From the NCBI GenBank assembly GCA_013316055.1, contig WSNM01000006.1:1-55639 (forward strand): 55,639 nucleotides of DNA. The letters are read 5' to 3'. Shown here piece after piece: positions 1 through 7,744 of the stretch (position 1 is the first letter of the stretch; every line of letters starts with the position of its first letter). The position numbers were made by a program, and so were the translations under genes. This stretch comes from Clostridia bacterium (GTDB lineage Bacteria > Bacillota > Clostridia > Christensenellales > Borkfalkiaceae). The notes under the pieces were generated by a model. That model was not told where the DNA came from, did not search any database, and worked only from the letters and a program-made list of their open reading frames with translations.

Positions 1-1509
1 GGAGGAAACCTTTTCAACCCTTATGCCGCGCGTTGCGTCAAGCAGCTTTATCGCCCTATCGAGATACGCCATTTTATGGTTATCGACGAGCTGAAGGAGA
101 GCGTCCGCCTTGGACAGGATATGGAGCGCGACGGCTTTTTAAAGCCCGCCCGCGTTGCCGAAACTATCAAAACGCTTAAAATGTTCCGCAAGCTGTGCGA
201 CGCAAGCGGAGTTACGCGCATTATCGCCGTTGCGACAGAGGCTGTCCGCCGCGCTAAAAACCAGCGTAGCTTTCTTGACGAAATCCAGTCCAGCTGCGGT
301 ATAAAGATACGCGTTTTGTCTGCAGAGGAAGAGGCCGTCTTTGTTTACCGCGGTGTTATCAACACAATGGACGTGCCTAAGGGAATAGTGCTTGAAATAG
401 GCGGCGGCTCTACTAAAATAGTTTATTACAACCGCAGAAATATGCTTAACTACGTCACACTGCCATTCGGCGCGGTTACCTTGACGGGACTTTTTTCCGG
501 CGACGGCTTAAAGCCAGAGCAGCAGGCGGAAAAGATAGAGGAATTTTTTACCGAGCAGTTAAAGCAGGTGGAATGGCTTAAGGACGTTGACCCCGACGTG
601 CAGATGATGGGCGTTGGAGGCTCGTTCCGCAATCTTTTCAAAATAAGCAAAATGGTGCACAAGTACCCTCTTGACAGCGTTCATAATTACAAAATGCAGG
701 TAGAGGACTTTTTGCCCGTTTATGATATGATTAAGGTTTTGGACCTTGACAAAAAGAAGAAAATAAAGGGGCTTTCGGCAGAGCGCGCGGATATTCTGCC
801 CGCGGCGTTGGCGGTAATAAAGTCGTTTATAAGCTACCTCGGGGTGGAAAGCTTCACCTTCTCGGGTGCGGGCTTGCGCGAGGGCATAATGTTCAATCAG
901 GCACTGCCTATGACCGTTGAAAAGCCCGTTGCGGACGTTTTGAATTATTCTCTGACCACGCTTGTAAAGTATTACGACTGCGACGAAAAGCATGTGGAGC
1001 ACGTCGTCAATTTAAGTATTCAGCTCTTCAAGCAGCTGCGAGTGCTTCATAAATTCCCCAGACAGTATTTAAGAATTTTGAAGGTTGCCGCAATGCTTCA
1101 CGACTGCGGCGAGCGCATTAAATATTACAACCATCAGCGGCACAGCTGGTATATGATACTTAATTCCACTCTGTACGGCGTAACCCACCGCGACATAGTG
1201 CTTGCCGCGTTTACGGCGTGCTGTCATAAAAAGGAAGATATAAATATGGCGGATTGGGCGCGGTATAAGGATATAGTTTCCGAGGACGATTTAGAGGTTG
1301 TTAAAAAGCTCGGCGTTATGCTGAGAATTGCGGAAAGCCTTGACAGAGCGCATGCGGGCAGTATTAAGAGCATAAACTGCGATATTTTGGGCGATTCCGT
1401 TATAATGAAAACCGAGGTGGACGGCGACGCAACGCTGGAAATACGCAACGCTATGACGGCTTCGACCGAGTTCCGCAAATCCTTCCATAAAAATCTCGAA
1501 ATTTTATAA
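1..1509 (+). CDS. Ppx/GppA-family phosphatase with C-terminal HD domain (5' partial)
   Basis: Exopolyphosphatase / pppGpp phosphatase family protein, acting on polyphosphate or guanosine pentaphosphate in the cytoplasm. The frame is open from base 1 and the first residues (GGNLFN) resemble the phosphate-1 loop that sits about ten residues into this family, so only a few codons are missing; the ATG at 76 is internal. Visible motifs are VIDELKESVRLG, the phosphate-2 loop EIGGGST (about 394-414), GVGGS (about 610-624) and FSGAGLREG (about 859-885). The C-terminal third carries an HD-type motif, MLHDCG (about 1093-1110). Whether the substrate is polyphosphate or pppGpp cannot be told from sequence. 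A hairpin follows. Confidence 0.88.
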   Translation, partial: GGNLFNPYAARCVKQLYRPIEIRHFMVIDELKESVRLGQDMERDGFLKPARVAETIKTLKMFRKLCDASGVTRIIAVATEAVRRAKNQRSFLDEIQSSCGIKIRVLSAEEEAVFVYRGVINTMDVPKGIVLEIGGGSTKIVYYNRRNMLNYVTLPFGAVTLTGLFSGDGLKPEQQAEKIEEFFTEQLKQVEWLKDVDPDVQMMGVGGSFRNLFKISKMVHKYPLDSVHNYKMQVEDFLPVYDMIKVLDLDKKKKIKGLSAERADILPAALAVIKSFISYLGVESFTFSGAGLREGIMFNQALPMTVEKPVADVLNYSLTTLVKYYDCDEKHVEHVVNLSIQLFKQLRVLHKFPRQYLRILKVAAMLHDCGERIKYYNHQRHSWYMILNSTLYGVTHRDIVLAAFTACCHKKEDINMADWARYKDIVSEDDLEVVKKLGVMLRIAESLDRAHAGSIKSINCDILGDSVIMKTEVDGDATLEIRNAMTASTEFRKSFHKNLEIL

Positions 1510-1517
1510 TAAATTTG

Positions 1518-1546
1518 CGTCCTCGGTTATTCATTGACCGGGGACG
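1518..1546 (+). terminator. Possible terminator after ppx/gppA
   Basis: A 10-bp stem (CGTCCTCGGT with ACCGGGGACG, one G-T pair) and 9-base loop, followed by only a short U-rich run (TGTTTGG). It is a weak intrinsic terminator candidate. Confidence 0.4.
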
Positions 1547-1587
1547 TGTTTGGAATATGAAAAAAATTTGTAAACAGAGGTAGAAAA

Positions 1588-3039
1588 TTGAATTGTCAAC
1601 ATTGCGGAAATGAAATCGCGGACGGCGCGGTTTTCTGTAAATATTGCGGCAAAAGAACGGACGGGCTTAAAACCTGCCCCGTTTGTAAAAAGGACATAGA
1701 CTTCGACAGTATGTTTTGCTCGTTTTGCGGCGCGGATTTGGCGGCTGTATCGGCTGTGTCCGAGGCTGCGGCAAGTGCGGACGGAAAAGAAAGCGCAGTA
1801 CATAACCAAGCCGCGCCCGCGGCGGCAACGTCGGGCGCAACCGCAGCGGCGGGCGTTGGCGGCAAAACGGCGTTTAGCCTGACGCGTATTTTAAATATTG
1901 CGGCGGTGGCTTGTTCTGCATTGGTTGCGCTTTTTGCGCTTATTTTTATCTTTTTTGCGGGATATAAAAGCATTGTAGAGCTTAGCGGACAAAAGGTTAC
2001 CTCAACCGCGGATATTTTTTACTTTTTCGGCAAAGCGTATAAAGACCGTGCGGAGGCAATTAAATTAATGCAGCCTTCGAACTATTACAAAGCGGCTACT
2101 TTTTTGCCTTGCATTTTCGGCACGGTTATTTCGGCGGCGTCTTTAATTGCCGTGTGCGTGCTGGTTGTGCTTTCAACGGTGTACAACGTGCAGTACGTTA
2201 TGGGCAAGAGTAAAAAAAGCGGTGAAGCTTTTGCAATTGCGGCTTTTGCGGTTTTCGTTTTCTGCTCGGCGGCGCTTTTAGCTATGGTAAACTCAACTGC
2301 GGAGTATTCATCCGGCTATCAGTCCAAAACAATCTATTATGAGCTTAGCTCTGCAACCGTTGCAGGCATAGTTTTAGGCTGTGTTTTTACCGCTATATGG
2401 CTTTGCTGTAAAATAGCCGTTTGCGGAAAACAATTCTTCCAAACCGCAAATATCGTAAAATGCTGTCTTGCTTTGGCGGGAACGGTGTTCACGGTTGTGG
2501 CGATTAGTTTGCTTACGTTGCCCGCTATAACTATTGACAGTAGCGAGGCGGGTATTACCGACGTAAAATGCGGTGTGTTGCAGTTGCTTAATTCGTTGGG
2601 ACTGTTAAGCTTTAAAGGTGTGGGCAACGAGCTTGCGGCAAAGACGTGGGTTGTGTTCGGCTTGGGTATATTTGCGTTCTTTGCTACAATAGCCGCAATA
2701 ATATGCGGGGGCGAATTCATAATAAAGGCAATAAACAATATATCCGGCAACGGCAAAAGGTCGTTATTGGGCGCAAGCGTGCGCACTGCGGTATTCGTGC
2801 TGTTTGCAATGGTGCTTGTCATAGTCTGCGGCGAAATGGTTTTTGACATAGCGTTGGAAATAGGCGATTCGCAAAATGACAGCGTATTATATTACGGGGT
2901 GCCGATTGCCGCGTTTGTGCTGTCGGTTGTGGCTATGGCAATTGCGATTGCTTTTAAAATTTACAGCAATAAAAGCGCCGCGCGGACTGCCGCGGCTGAG
3001 GCAAGCATTGCGGAAGGCGCGGAAAATACTCAGCACTAA
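1588..3039 (+). CDS. Double zinc-ribbon multi-pass membrane protein
   Basis: Function unknown. The start is TTG, chosen because AGAGG lies 7 bases upstream and the zinc ribbon begins at residue 2. Two CxxC...CxxC ribbons occupy residues 3-50 (CQHC, CKYC, CPVC, CSFC). An Ala-rich linker follows, then about eight hydrophobic segments from residue 95 to the end, so the ribbons are probably cytoplasmic and the rest is in the membrane. The C-terminus ends in a short charged tail. Such ribbon-plus-membrane proteins are common in Clostridia without known function. It is 11 bases upstream of maf and may be co-transcribed with it. Confidence 0.75.
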   Translation: MNCQHCGNEIADGAVFCKYCGKRTDGLKTCPVCKKDIDFDSMFCSFCGADLAAVSAVSEAAASADGKESAVHNQAAPAAATSGATAAAGVGGKTAFSLTRILNIAAVACSALVALFALIFIFFAGYKSIVELSGQKVTSTADIFYFFGKAYKDRAEAIKLMQPSNYYKAATFLPCIFGTVISAASLIAVCVLVVLSTVYNVQYVMGKSKKSGEAFAIAAFAVFVFCSAALLAMVNSTAEYSSGYQSKTIYYELSSATVAGIVLGCVFTAIWLCCKIAVCGKQFFQTANIVKCCLALAGTVFTVVAISLLTLPAITIDSSEAGITDVKCGVLQLLNSLGLLSFKGVGNELAAKTWVVFGLGIFAFFATIAAIICGGEFIIKAINNISGNGKRSLLGASVRTAVFVLFAMVLVIVCGEMVFDIALEIGDSQNDSVLYYGVPIAAFVLSVVAMAIAIAFKIYSNKSAARTAAAEASIAEGAENTQH

Positions 3040-3050
3040 ACACAGATTAT

Positions 3051-3608
3051 ATGGAATACGTTCTTGCAAGCGCGTCCCCGCGCAGAAAAGAGTTGCTCGC
3101 GCAGATTTTAAGCAAATTTGAAGTAATTCCTTCGGACGCGGACGAAAAAGTGAATATTTCCCTTTTCCCCGAACAAATGGCGTGTGCTCTTGCGGAAAGC
3201 AAGTGCGACGCGGTTTTTGCGCTTAATCCCAACAAAACGGTTATCGGGTGCGACACTATCGTTGTTTTCGGCAGCGAAATTTTAGGCAAGCCGAGGGATA
3301 AGGCGGACGCGGTAAAAACCCTTAAAATGCTTTCGGGCAAAACTCATTATGTTATAACGGGCGTGTGCGTGCGCAACAAATTTAAAAAGACCGTTGATTT
3401 TGACAGAACCGAGGTAAAGTTCAACATACTAACGGACGAATTTATAGAAAGCTACGTCAACGGCGGGTCGCCTATGGATAAGGCGGGCAGCTATGGCATT
3501 CAGGACGGAGGCATTGTAAAGGAGTACTTCGGCAGCTACACAAACGTAGTCGGTCTGCCCGTTATGCTTACAAAAAAACTGATTGAAGAGGTAATTTCCG
3601 ACTTATGA
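3051..3608 (+). CDS. maf: Maf-family nucleoside triphosphate pyrophosphatase
   Basis: House-cleaning pyrophosphatase that hydrolyses non-canonical or pyrimidine NTPs to NMP and PPi. At 185 residues it has the family's usual length. It opens with the substrate-loop signature SASPRRKELL (residues 7-16), then GCDTIVVF (about 66-73) and DKAGSYGIQDGG (about 143-154), where the acidic residues sit. The gene overlaps the next start by four bases (ATGA at 3605), which suggests translational coupling to the MreB-like protein. The maf-mreB neighbourhood is conserved in many bacteria, but mreC and mreD do not follow here. Confidence 0.93.
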   Translation: MEYVLASASPRRKELLAQILSKFEVIPSDADEKVNISLFPEQMACALAESKCDAVFALNPNKTVIGCDTIVVFGSEILGKPRDKADAVKTLKMLSGKTHYVITGVCVRNKFKKTVDFDRTEVKFNILTDEFIESYVNGGSPMDKAGSYGIQDGGIVKEYFGSYTNVVGLPVMLTKKLIEEVISDL

Positions 3609-4624
3609 AAAAGATTGCTATAGATTTCGGTTCCGGCGTGACGAAAATTTATATGTCGGGCTGCGGCGTTGTGCTTATGGAATCGACCTGCATCGCCGTT
3701 GAGGAGTATGTCGAGCGCGGAGAAAAAAGGATAGGCGTTAAGGCGTGCGGCGACAAGGCGCGCGCATTAAGCGGCAGGGCGGCGGTGAATACCCGCATAA
3801 TCAACCCCGTAGCCGAGGGCGACATCGTCAACGAAGAGCTTGCCGCCGCGCTGTTGGAATACTTCCTTGAAAAAATAGAAATTCCTTATAAAAAAGCAAA
3901 GCGCACGGAAGCGATTTTCATTCTTCCGTGCGGAGTAAAGCGCGAGGTGCGCAAAAAATATGTGCATTTGGCGGAAAGCTGCGGGCTGGGCTCGGTCTGC
4001 TTTACGCAAACCCCCTTTGCCGCGGTTTTGGGACACAATGTGGAAATAGGCGAAAGCACGCCCGTATTTTCGATAGATATAGGCCACGCTATTACAAACA
4101 TTGCCGCATTCTCTCAGGACGGAATAATTTCGGGGCTCAGCGTTAACCTCGGCGGCGGCAATATAGACGTGCATTTGATTGACGAGCTTGCCGAAACGCG
4201 CAACATAAAGATAGGCGGACAGACGGCGGAGCGGCTTAAAAATACCGTCGGCAGTCTTTTGGACGACGACAATAAAATGACCGAGGTGGACGGCAGAGAG
4301 CTTTCAAGCGGAGCGCCTGCGTCCGTTACCGTGTATTCGGGACAGATTTACGAGGTTATAACAACCTATATCGATAAAATTCTGGAATACGCGGTGCTTG
4401 TAATATCCAAGCTGCCCGCAGAGGTCGCTTCCAGCATAATGCACGGCGGAGTTTATCTTTCCGGCGGGCTTATGAAAATGGACGGACTTGCCGACTATAT
4501 AGGCGCAAAGCTGAAAATTCCCGTAAACCTTACGGAGGAACCCCAGCTTGCGGCGGTTATCGGCGGCGGAACCATACTTGCAAGCGACGCGCTTTTGGAC
4601 AAGCTTGCAACCGTGGACGATTAA
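3605..4624 (+). CDS. Divergent MreB/actin-like protein
   Basis: Bacterial actin-family ATPase, expected to form filaments under the membrane that guide cell-wall synthesis or another polar process. The 339 residues match MreB/Mbl length. The phosphate-1 loop is IDFGSGVTK (residues 6-14) rather than the common DLGTAN; the adenosine motif YLSGG is present (about residues 282-286). The phosphate-2 loop, normally DIGGGT, reads DIGHAITN (about 159-166), so a nucleotide contact looks altered. It follows maf with an ATGA overlap. It could be a true but diverged MreB or a specialised paralogue, and the absence of mreC/mreD next door leaves this open. Confidence 0.75.
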   Translation: MKKIAIDFGSGVTKIYMSGCGVVLMESTCIAVEEYVERGEKRIGVKACGDKARALSGRAAVNTRIINPVAEGDIVNEELAAALLEYFLEKIEIPYKKAKRTEAIFILPCGVKREVRKKYVHLAESCGLGSVCFTQTPFAAVLGHNVEIGESTPVFSIDIGHAITNIAAFSQDGIISGLSVNLGGGNIDVHLIDELAETRNIKIGGQTAERLKNTVGSLLDDDNKMTEVDGRELSSGAPASVTVYSGQIYEVITTYIDKILEYAVLVISKLPAEVASSIMHGGVYLSGGLMKMDGLADYIGAKLKIPVNLTEEPQLAAVIGGGTILASDALLDKLATVDD

Positions 4625-4631
4625 GGTGTTT

Positions 4632-4838
4632 TTAAAAATCCTTCAACCCCAATAAATAGTCTGCCGACACGTCGAAAAACTGACAAATTTTTTTAAGGTT
4701 GTCAAGCGAAGGCTCTCTGTAACCGTTTTCGTAGTTGGTGAATGCGTTGCGCGTCATTCCAAGCGCGCTCGAAACCTCTCTTTGCGACAGCCCTTTTTCT
4801 ATCCGCAGTTCTTTCAGTTTTTCAGCTAACTTTTCCAT
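4632..4838 (-). CDS. Small XRE-family regulator (cassette A, distal)
   Basis: A 68-residue helix-turn-helix protein of the Cro/CI (XRE) type. The start was set at the ATG at 4838 (MEKLAEKLKELR), because the upstream part of the open frame runs into the preceding gene. The HTH is at about residues 12-40 (GLSQREVSSALGMTRNAFTNY) and the C-terminus is DVSADYLLGLKDF. It starts 8 bases after the stop of the other regulator, with no clear ribosome site of its own, so it is probably translationally coupled. It resembles the cassette B regulator (VSSAL, NYE, REPS). Its stop is 7 bases from the end of the convergent MreB-like gene. Confidence 0.85.
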   Translation of the reverse strand: MEKLAEKLKELRIEKGLSQREVSSALGMTRNAFTNYENGYREPSLDNLKKICQFFDVSADYLLGLKDF

Positions 4839-4846
4839 AAGATAAA

Positions 4847-5056
4847 TTAAAAATCTTTCAAACCCAGCAAATAATCGGCGGATACATTTAAAGCTTCGCA
4901 CAATCTTGTAAACGTATCAAGCTTAGGTAATTTTTTTGTGGTGTAGTACTGCGTAATCATTTCCGGCGATACGCCGACTTTTTTAGCAAGTTCGGTAGTA
5001 GTTATTTGACTTTGTTGTATTTCTTCTCGTAATCTTTGTCTGAAAATCTCTTCCAT
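4847..5056 (-). CDS. Small XRE-family regulator (cassette A, proximal)
   Basis: A 69-residue XRE-type DNA-binding protein. The ATG at 5056 is preferred over the in-frame TTG two codons upstream. HTH core TTTELAKKVGVSPEMITQYY is at about residues 20-39, and the tail NVSADYLLGLKDF nearly repeats that of the downstream regulator. A TAATAT box at 5063-5068 (minus) would put transcription start at or next to the ATG, giving a leaderless or near-leaderless mRNA. One of two repeated sites (5069-5083) abuts this box, so autorepression is likely. The gene is more AT-rich than its neighbours. Confidence 0.85.
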   Translation of the reverse strand: MEEIFRQRLREEIQQSQITTTELAKKVGVSPEMITQYYTTKKLPKLDTFTRLCEALNVSADYLLGLKDF

Positions 5057-5068
5057 ACCCAAATATTA

Positions 5069-5083
5069 TTAACCAACAGTTAG
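5069..5083. promoter_or_regulatory. Cassette A operator 1
   Basis: TTAACCAACAGTTAG, a pseudo-palindrome (TAAC-N5-GTTA) nearly identical to the site 29 bp away. It abuts the TAATAT -10-like box of the minus-strand regulator and probably mediates autorepression. Binding is inferred. Confidence 0.65.
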
Positions 5084-5091
5084 TTTTTTAT

Positions 5092-5120
5092 TTGACACTA
5101 ACCAACAGTTAGAATATAAT
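5092..5120 (+). promoter_or_regulatory. Promoter of cassette A small protein with embedded operator 2
   Basis: TTGACA (5092-5097), 17-bp spacer and TATAAT (5115-5120) form a perfect sigma-A consensus promoter. The spacer holds CTAACCAACAGTTAG (5098-5112), a perfect 5-bp inverted repeat around 5 bases and the second copy of the operator. Expected transcription start is about 5127, which is the A of the start codon. So this promoter is very strong, repressor-controlled and probably produces a leaderless message. Confidence 0.8.
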
Positions 5121-5126
5121 AATGTT

Positions 5127-5318
5127 ATGAATACGGAAAACATATGTAAAAACTGCACTTACTTTGTTCAGCACTATGCTAAAATCGATAATGAATTTGC
5201 AGAGGTTTATTGCGGGCATTGCATTAATTTGCTTAACAAAGAAAAATGCGGCTATAAAAAATCAACTGATGTATGTAAGCTGTTCAAATTGGACGAAGAA
5301 AAATTATACAATAATTAA
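5127..5318 (+). CDS. Small cysteine-motif protein (cassette A)
   Basis: A 63-residue protein of unknown function. Cysteines are at 7, 10, 29, 32, 41 and 50: CKNC, then 18 residues, then CGHC, then a C-terminal CKLFKL. The same CxxC-x18-CGxC core with aromatic YF after the first pair and AKID/VKYK in between occurs in the two other cassettes. Four conserved cysteines suggest a structural zinc site or other metal or redox role. There is no signal peptide or membrane segment. It lies divergent to two XRE regulators behind a perfect promoter with an embedded operator. The start has no ribosome site because the mRNA appears leaderless. Codon use is AT-rich. Confidence 0.75.
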   Translation: MNTENICKNCTYFVQHYAKIDNEFAEVYCGHCINLLNKEKCGYKKSTDVCKLFKLDEEKLYNN

Positions 5319-5343
5319 AGCGGTGCAAATGCGCCGCTTTTTT
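5318..5343 (+). terminator. Terminator after cassette A small gene
   Basis: Stem AAAGCGG...CCGCTTT with extra inner pairs and an AAAT loop, followed by a run of T. A good intrinsic terminator just after the small gene stop. Confidence 0.85.
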
Positions 5344-5344
5344 G

Positions 5345-5373
5345 TTGATTATTTTAAGGAATTTTTATATAAT
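5345..5373 (+). promoter_or_regulatory. Promoter of lepA
   Basis: TTGATT (5345-5350), 17-bp spacer, TATAAT (5368-5373). The expected start at about 5380 gives a leader of roughly 19 bases. It begins within the T-tract of the preceding terminator. Confidence 0.75.
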
Positions 5374-5398
5374 TAAAGAAAAAAATCAAGGCAAATAT

Positions 5399-7204
5399 AT
5401 GGGCAAAAAGTCAAATATAAGAAACTTCTGCATAATCGCGCATATCGACCACGGCAAATCTACCCTTGCCGACAGGCTTATGGAGCGCACGGGGCAGGTA
5501 TCGGAAAGGGATATGGAGGCGCAGCTGCTGGACTCTATGGATATCGAGCGCGAGCGCGGCATTACAATCAAGCTTACCCCCGTAAGAATGTTTTATAAGG
5601 CGAAAAACGGCGAGGAATACGAGTTCAATCTGATAGACACGCCGGGGCACGTCGATTTCACCTACGAGGTTTCGCGCTCGCTTGCCGCGTGCGAGGGGGC
5701 TATTCTTATAGTCGACGCATCGCAGGGGGTAGAGGCGCAAACGCTTGCAAACGTTTATCTTGCCCTTGAAAACAACCTCGAAATTCTGCCCGTAATCAAT
5801 AAAATCGACCTGCCGTCCGCACGTCCCGATGAGGTTAAGACGGAGATAGAGGAGGTTATCGGGCTGGACGCGTCCGCCGCGCCGCTTGTTTCCGCAAAGG
5901 AGGGTATAGGCATAGACGACGTTTTAGAGGCGATTGTTTCCGCCTTTCCTCCGCCGCAGGGCGACGAGCGCGCGCCATTAAAGGCGCTGATTTTCGACAG
6001 CTATTACGACAATTACAAGGGCGTAATTCTGTTTGTGCGCATAAAGGACGGTTGCGTGCGTGCGGGCGACAAAATAAAAACCTTCCGCTCGGATAAGGTT
6101 TACGAGGTGGTTGAAACGGGGGTATTCAGCCCGAATTTACAGCCCAAAAACGGACTTTTTGCGGGCGAGGTAGGGTATATTGCCGCGTCAATCAAGTCAA
6201 TACAGGACGTTGCCGTGGGTGATACCGTTATGAATGCGGACAACCCCGCTCCCGAACCGCTCCCCGGTTATAAAAAGGTGCAAAGCGTTGTTTTTTGCGG
6301 AATTTACCCCCTTGACGGCAGTAAATTCAACGACTTAAAGGACGCAATTTTAAAATTACAGCTAAACGACGCGTCGCTTATTTTCGAACCCGACAGCTCG
6401 GTTGCGCTGGGCTTCGGCTTCCGTTGCGGGTTTTTGGGGCTTTTGCATATGGAAATTATGCAGGAGCGTATAGAGAGGGAGTTCGGTCTTGAAATTATAA
6501 CTACCGCGCCCTCGGTTAGCTATAAGGTGATTAAAACGGACGGCGAGGAGATTTTTGTGGACAACCCTTCGCATTTGCCGCCCGTATCCGAAATAGAGCA
6601 CATGGAAGAGCCGATTGTCAAGGCGGATATTTATTCTCCGCCCGATTACCTCGGGCAGATTATGGATTTATGCCGTGAAAAGCGCGGAACCTTCCTCGGA
6701 ATGACTTATCTTGACAAAAGTAGGGTGCAGTTGGAGTACAATTTGCCCCTCAACGAGATAATTTTCGACTTTTTCGACCAGATAAAATCGCGCACGCGCG
6801 GGTATGCAAGCTTCGATTACGAGCTTATCGGCTACGAGCGCAGCAAGCTTGTAAAGCTGGATATTATGCTTAACGGCGAGGTGTGCGACGCGCTTTCAAT
6901 GATTGTGCACGAGGATTCCGCATATACCCGCGGCAGAACGCTTTGCGAAAATTTAAAGGAAGCAATTCCCCGCCAGCTTTTCGAGGTGCCCGTGCAGGCG
7001 GCAATCGGCGGCAAAATTATCGCGCGGGAAACGGTTAAGGCGGTCAGAAAGGACGTTTTGGCAAAGTGCTACGGCGGCGATATTACCCGTAAGAAAAAGC
7101 TTCTGGAAAAGCAGAAGGAGGGCAAAAAACGTATGCGCAGCATAGGCAGCGTTGAAGTGCCGTCCGAGGTGTTTATGCAGATTTTAAAGACCAACAAGGA
7201 TTAA
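5399..7204 (+). CDS. lepA: Elongation factor 4 (LepA), back-translocating GTPase
   Basis: Ribosome-associated GTPase that binds stalled or mis-translocated ribosomes. At 601 residues it matches the family. G1 AHIDHGKST is at residues 14-22, followed by RERGITIK (switch I), DTPGH (G3) and NKIDLP (G4). The LepA-specific C-terminal domain ends with [19 protein letters not shown]. The ATG at 5399 is used because AAGG precedes it and the family starts at this point; an upstream in-frame ATG at 5342 lies in the terminator and before the promoter. It stands alone, with hemW two genes downstream as in many Firmicutes. Confidence 0.97.
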   Translation: MGKKSNIRNFCIIAHIDHGKSTLADRLMERTGQVSERDMEAQLLDSMDIERERGITIKLTPVRMFYKAKNGEEYEFNLIDTPGHVDFTYEVSRSLAACEGAILIVDASQGVEAQTLANVYLALENNLEILPVINKIDLPSARPDEVKTEIEEVIGLDASAAPLVSAKEGIGIDDVLEAIVSAFPPPQGDERAPLKALIFDSYYDNYKGVILFVRIKDGCVRAGDKIKTFRSDKVYEVVETGVFSPNLQPKNGLFAGEVGYIAASIKSIQDVAVGDTVMNADNPAPEPLPGYKKVQSVVFCGIYPLDGSKFNDLKDAILKLQLNDASLIFEPDSSVALGFGFRCGFLGLLHMEIMQERIEREFGLEIITTAPSVSYKVIKTDGEEIFVDNPSHLPPVSEIEHMEEPIVKADIYSPPDYLGQIMDLCREKRGTFLGMTYLDKSRVQLEYNLPLNEIIFDFFDQIKSRTRGYASFDYELIGYERSKLVKLDIMLNGEVCDALSMIVHEDSAYTRGRTLCENLKEAIPRQLFEVPVQAAIGGKIIARETVKAVRKDVLAKCYGGDITRKKKLLEKQKEGKKRMRSIGSVEVPSEVFMQILKTNKD

Positions 7205-7330
7205 GCTAAGCCTTATATAAACAGCGCAATACTGCGTCAGGTTTACGTTTTTTTTGCTCGTGTACAACTAAGTACACGTCGCTTTTAAAAGCCGCACCTT
7301 CCTTGTCTTGCTTGTTTCTCTAAGGCTTGG
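7205..7330. repeat. Candidate intergenic repeat element 1
   Basis: A roughly 125-bp segment that begins directly after the lepA stop. It is bounded by an inverted repeat, AAGCCTTA (7208-7215) and TAAGGCTT (7321-7328). Inside are a long T-tract and a 7-bp hairpin CGTGTAC...GTACACG (7259-7278). It carries no open frame. Its right end (AAGGCTTGG) and internal order of features resemble the segment at 14710-14812. A MITE-like or REP-like element is possible; family membership needs a genome-wide comparison. Confidence 0.45.
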
Positions 7331-7428
7331 ATATGCGTTGTGTTTGCATATCTGCGTTGTTGGTTTTAACGCGTTTTGCGTGGGTATAACTGCATTGCCC
7401 CGCATATATGCGCCTTTTAAATATAAAT

Positions 7429-7743
7429 ATGCAATATAATTTTTTCGAAAGAGTATACGAGGCGGTTAGAAAAGTGCCCGCGGGCAAGGTGTCAACCTAC
7501 GGCGATATAGCCCGCGCAATCGGTGCGCCGCGCTGTGCAAGACAGGTCGGCTGGGCATTACACTGCAACCCTCAGCAAGGCGTTATACCGTGCCACAGAG
7601 TAATTTTTTCAAGCGGAAGCGTCTGCACGGGCTTTGCGTTCGGCGGGCCCGAGGTGCAGAAGGCTATGCTGGAGGCCGAGGGTGTAGAGGTTTCCGACGA
7701 TTTTAAAATAGATTTAAAAAAATACCGCTGGGAGGGCGATTGA
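7429..7743 (+). CDS. MGMT-family DNA alkyltransferase (short form)
   Basis: O6-alkylguanine-DNA alkyltransferase-type protein reduced to the C-terminal active domain (104 residues). The catalytic PCHRV motif is intact with Cys55, so it is not one of the alkyltransferase-like proteins that lack cysteine. KVSTYGDIARAIG and ARQVGWAL form the DNA-binding winged-helix part. The start at 7429 (MQYNFF) fits the domain; an in-frame ATG at 7408 adds seven atypical residues, and neither has a strong ribosome site. It lies one base upstream of the hemW start, so the two are probably co-transcribed. Confidence 0.85.
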   Translation: MQYNFFERVYEAVRKVPAGKVSTYGDIARAIGAPRCARQVGWALHCNPQQGVIPCHRVIFSSGSVCTGFAFGGPEVQKAMLEAEGVEVSDDFKIDLKKYRWEGD

Positions 7744-7744
7744 G

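Noticed and set aside
5342..5398. N-terminal extension of lepA from the ATG at 5342
   Set aside because: It would start within the terminator and before the lepA promoter, and adds 19 residues foreign to the family.
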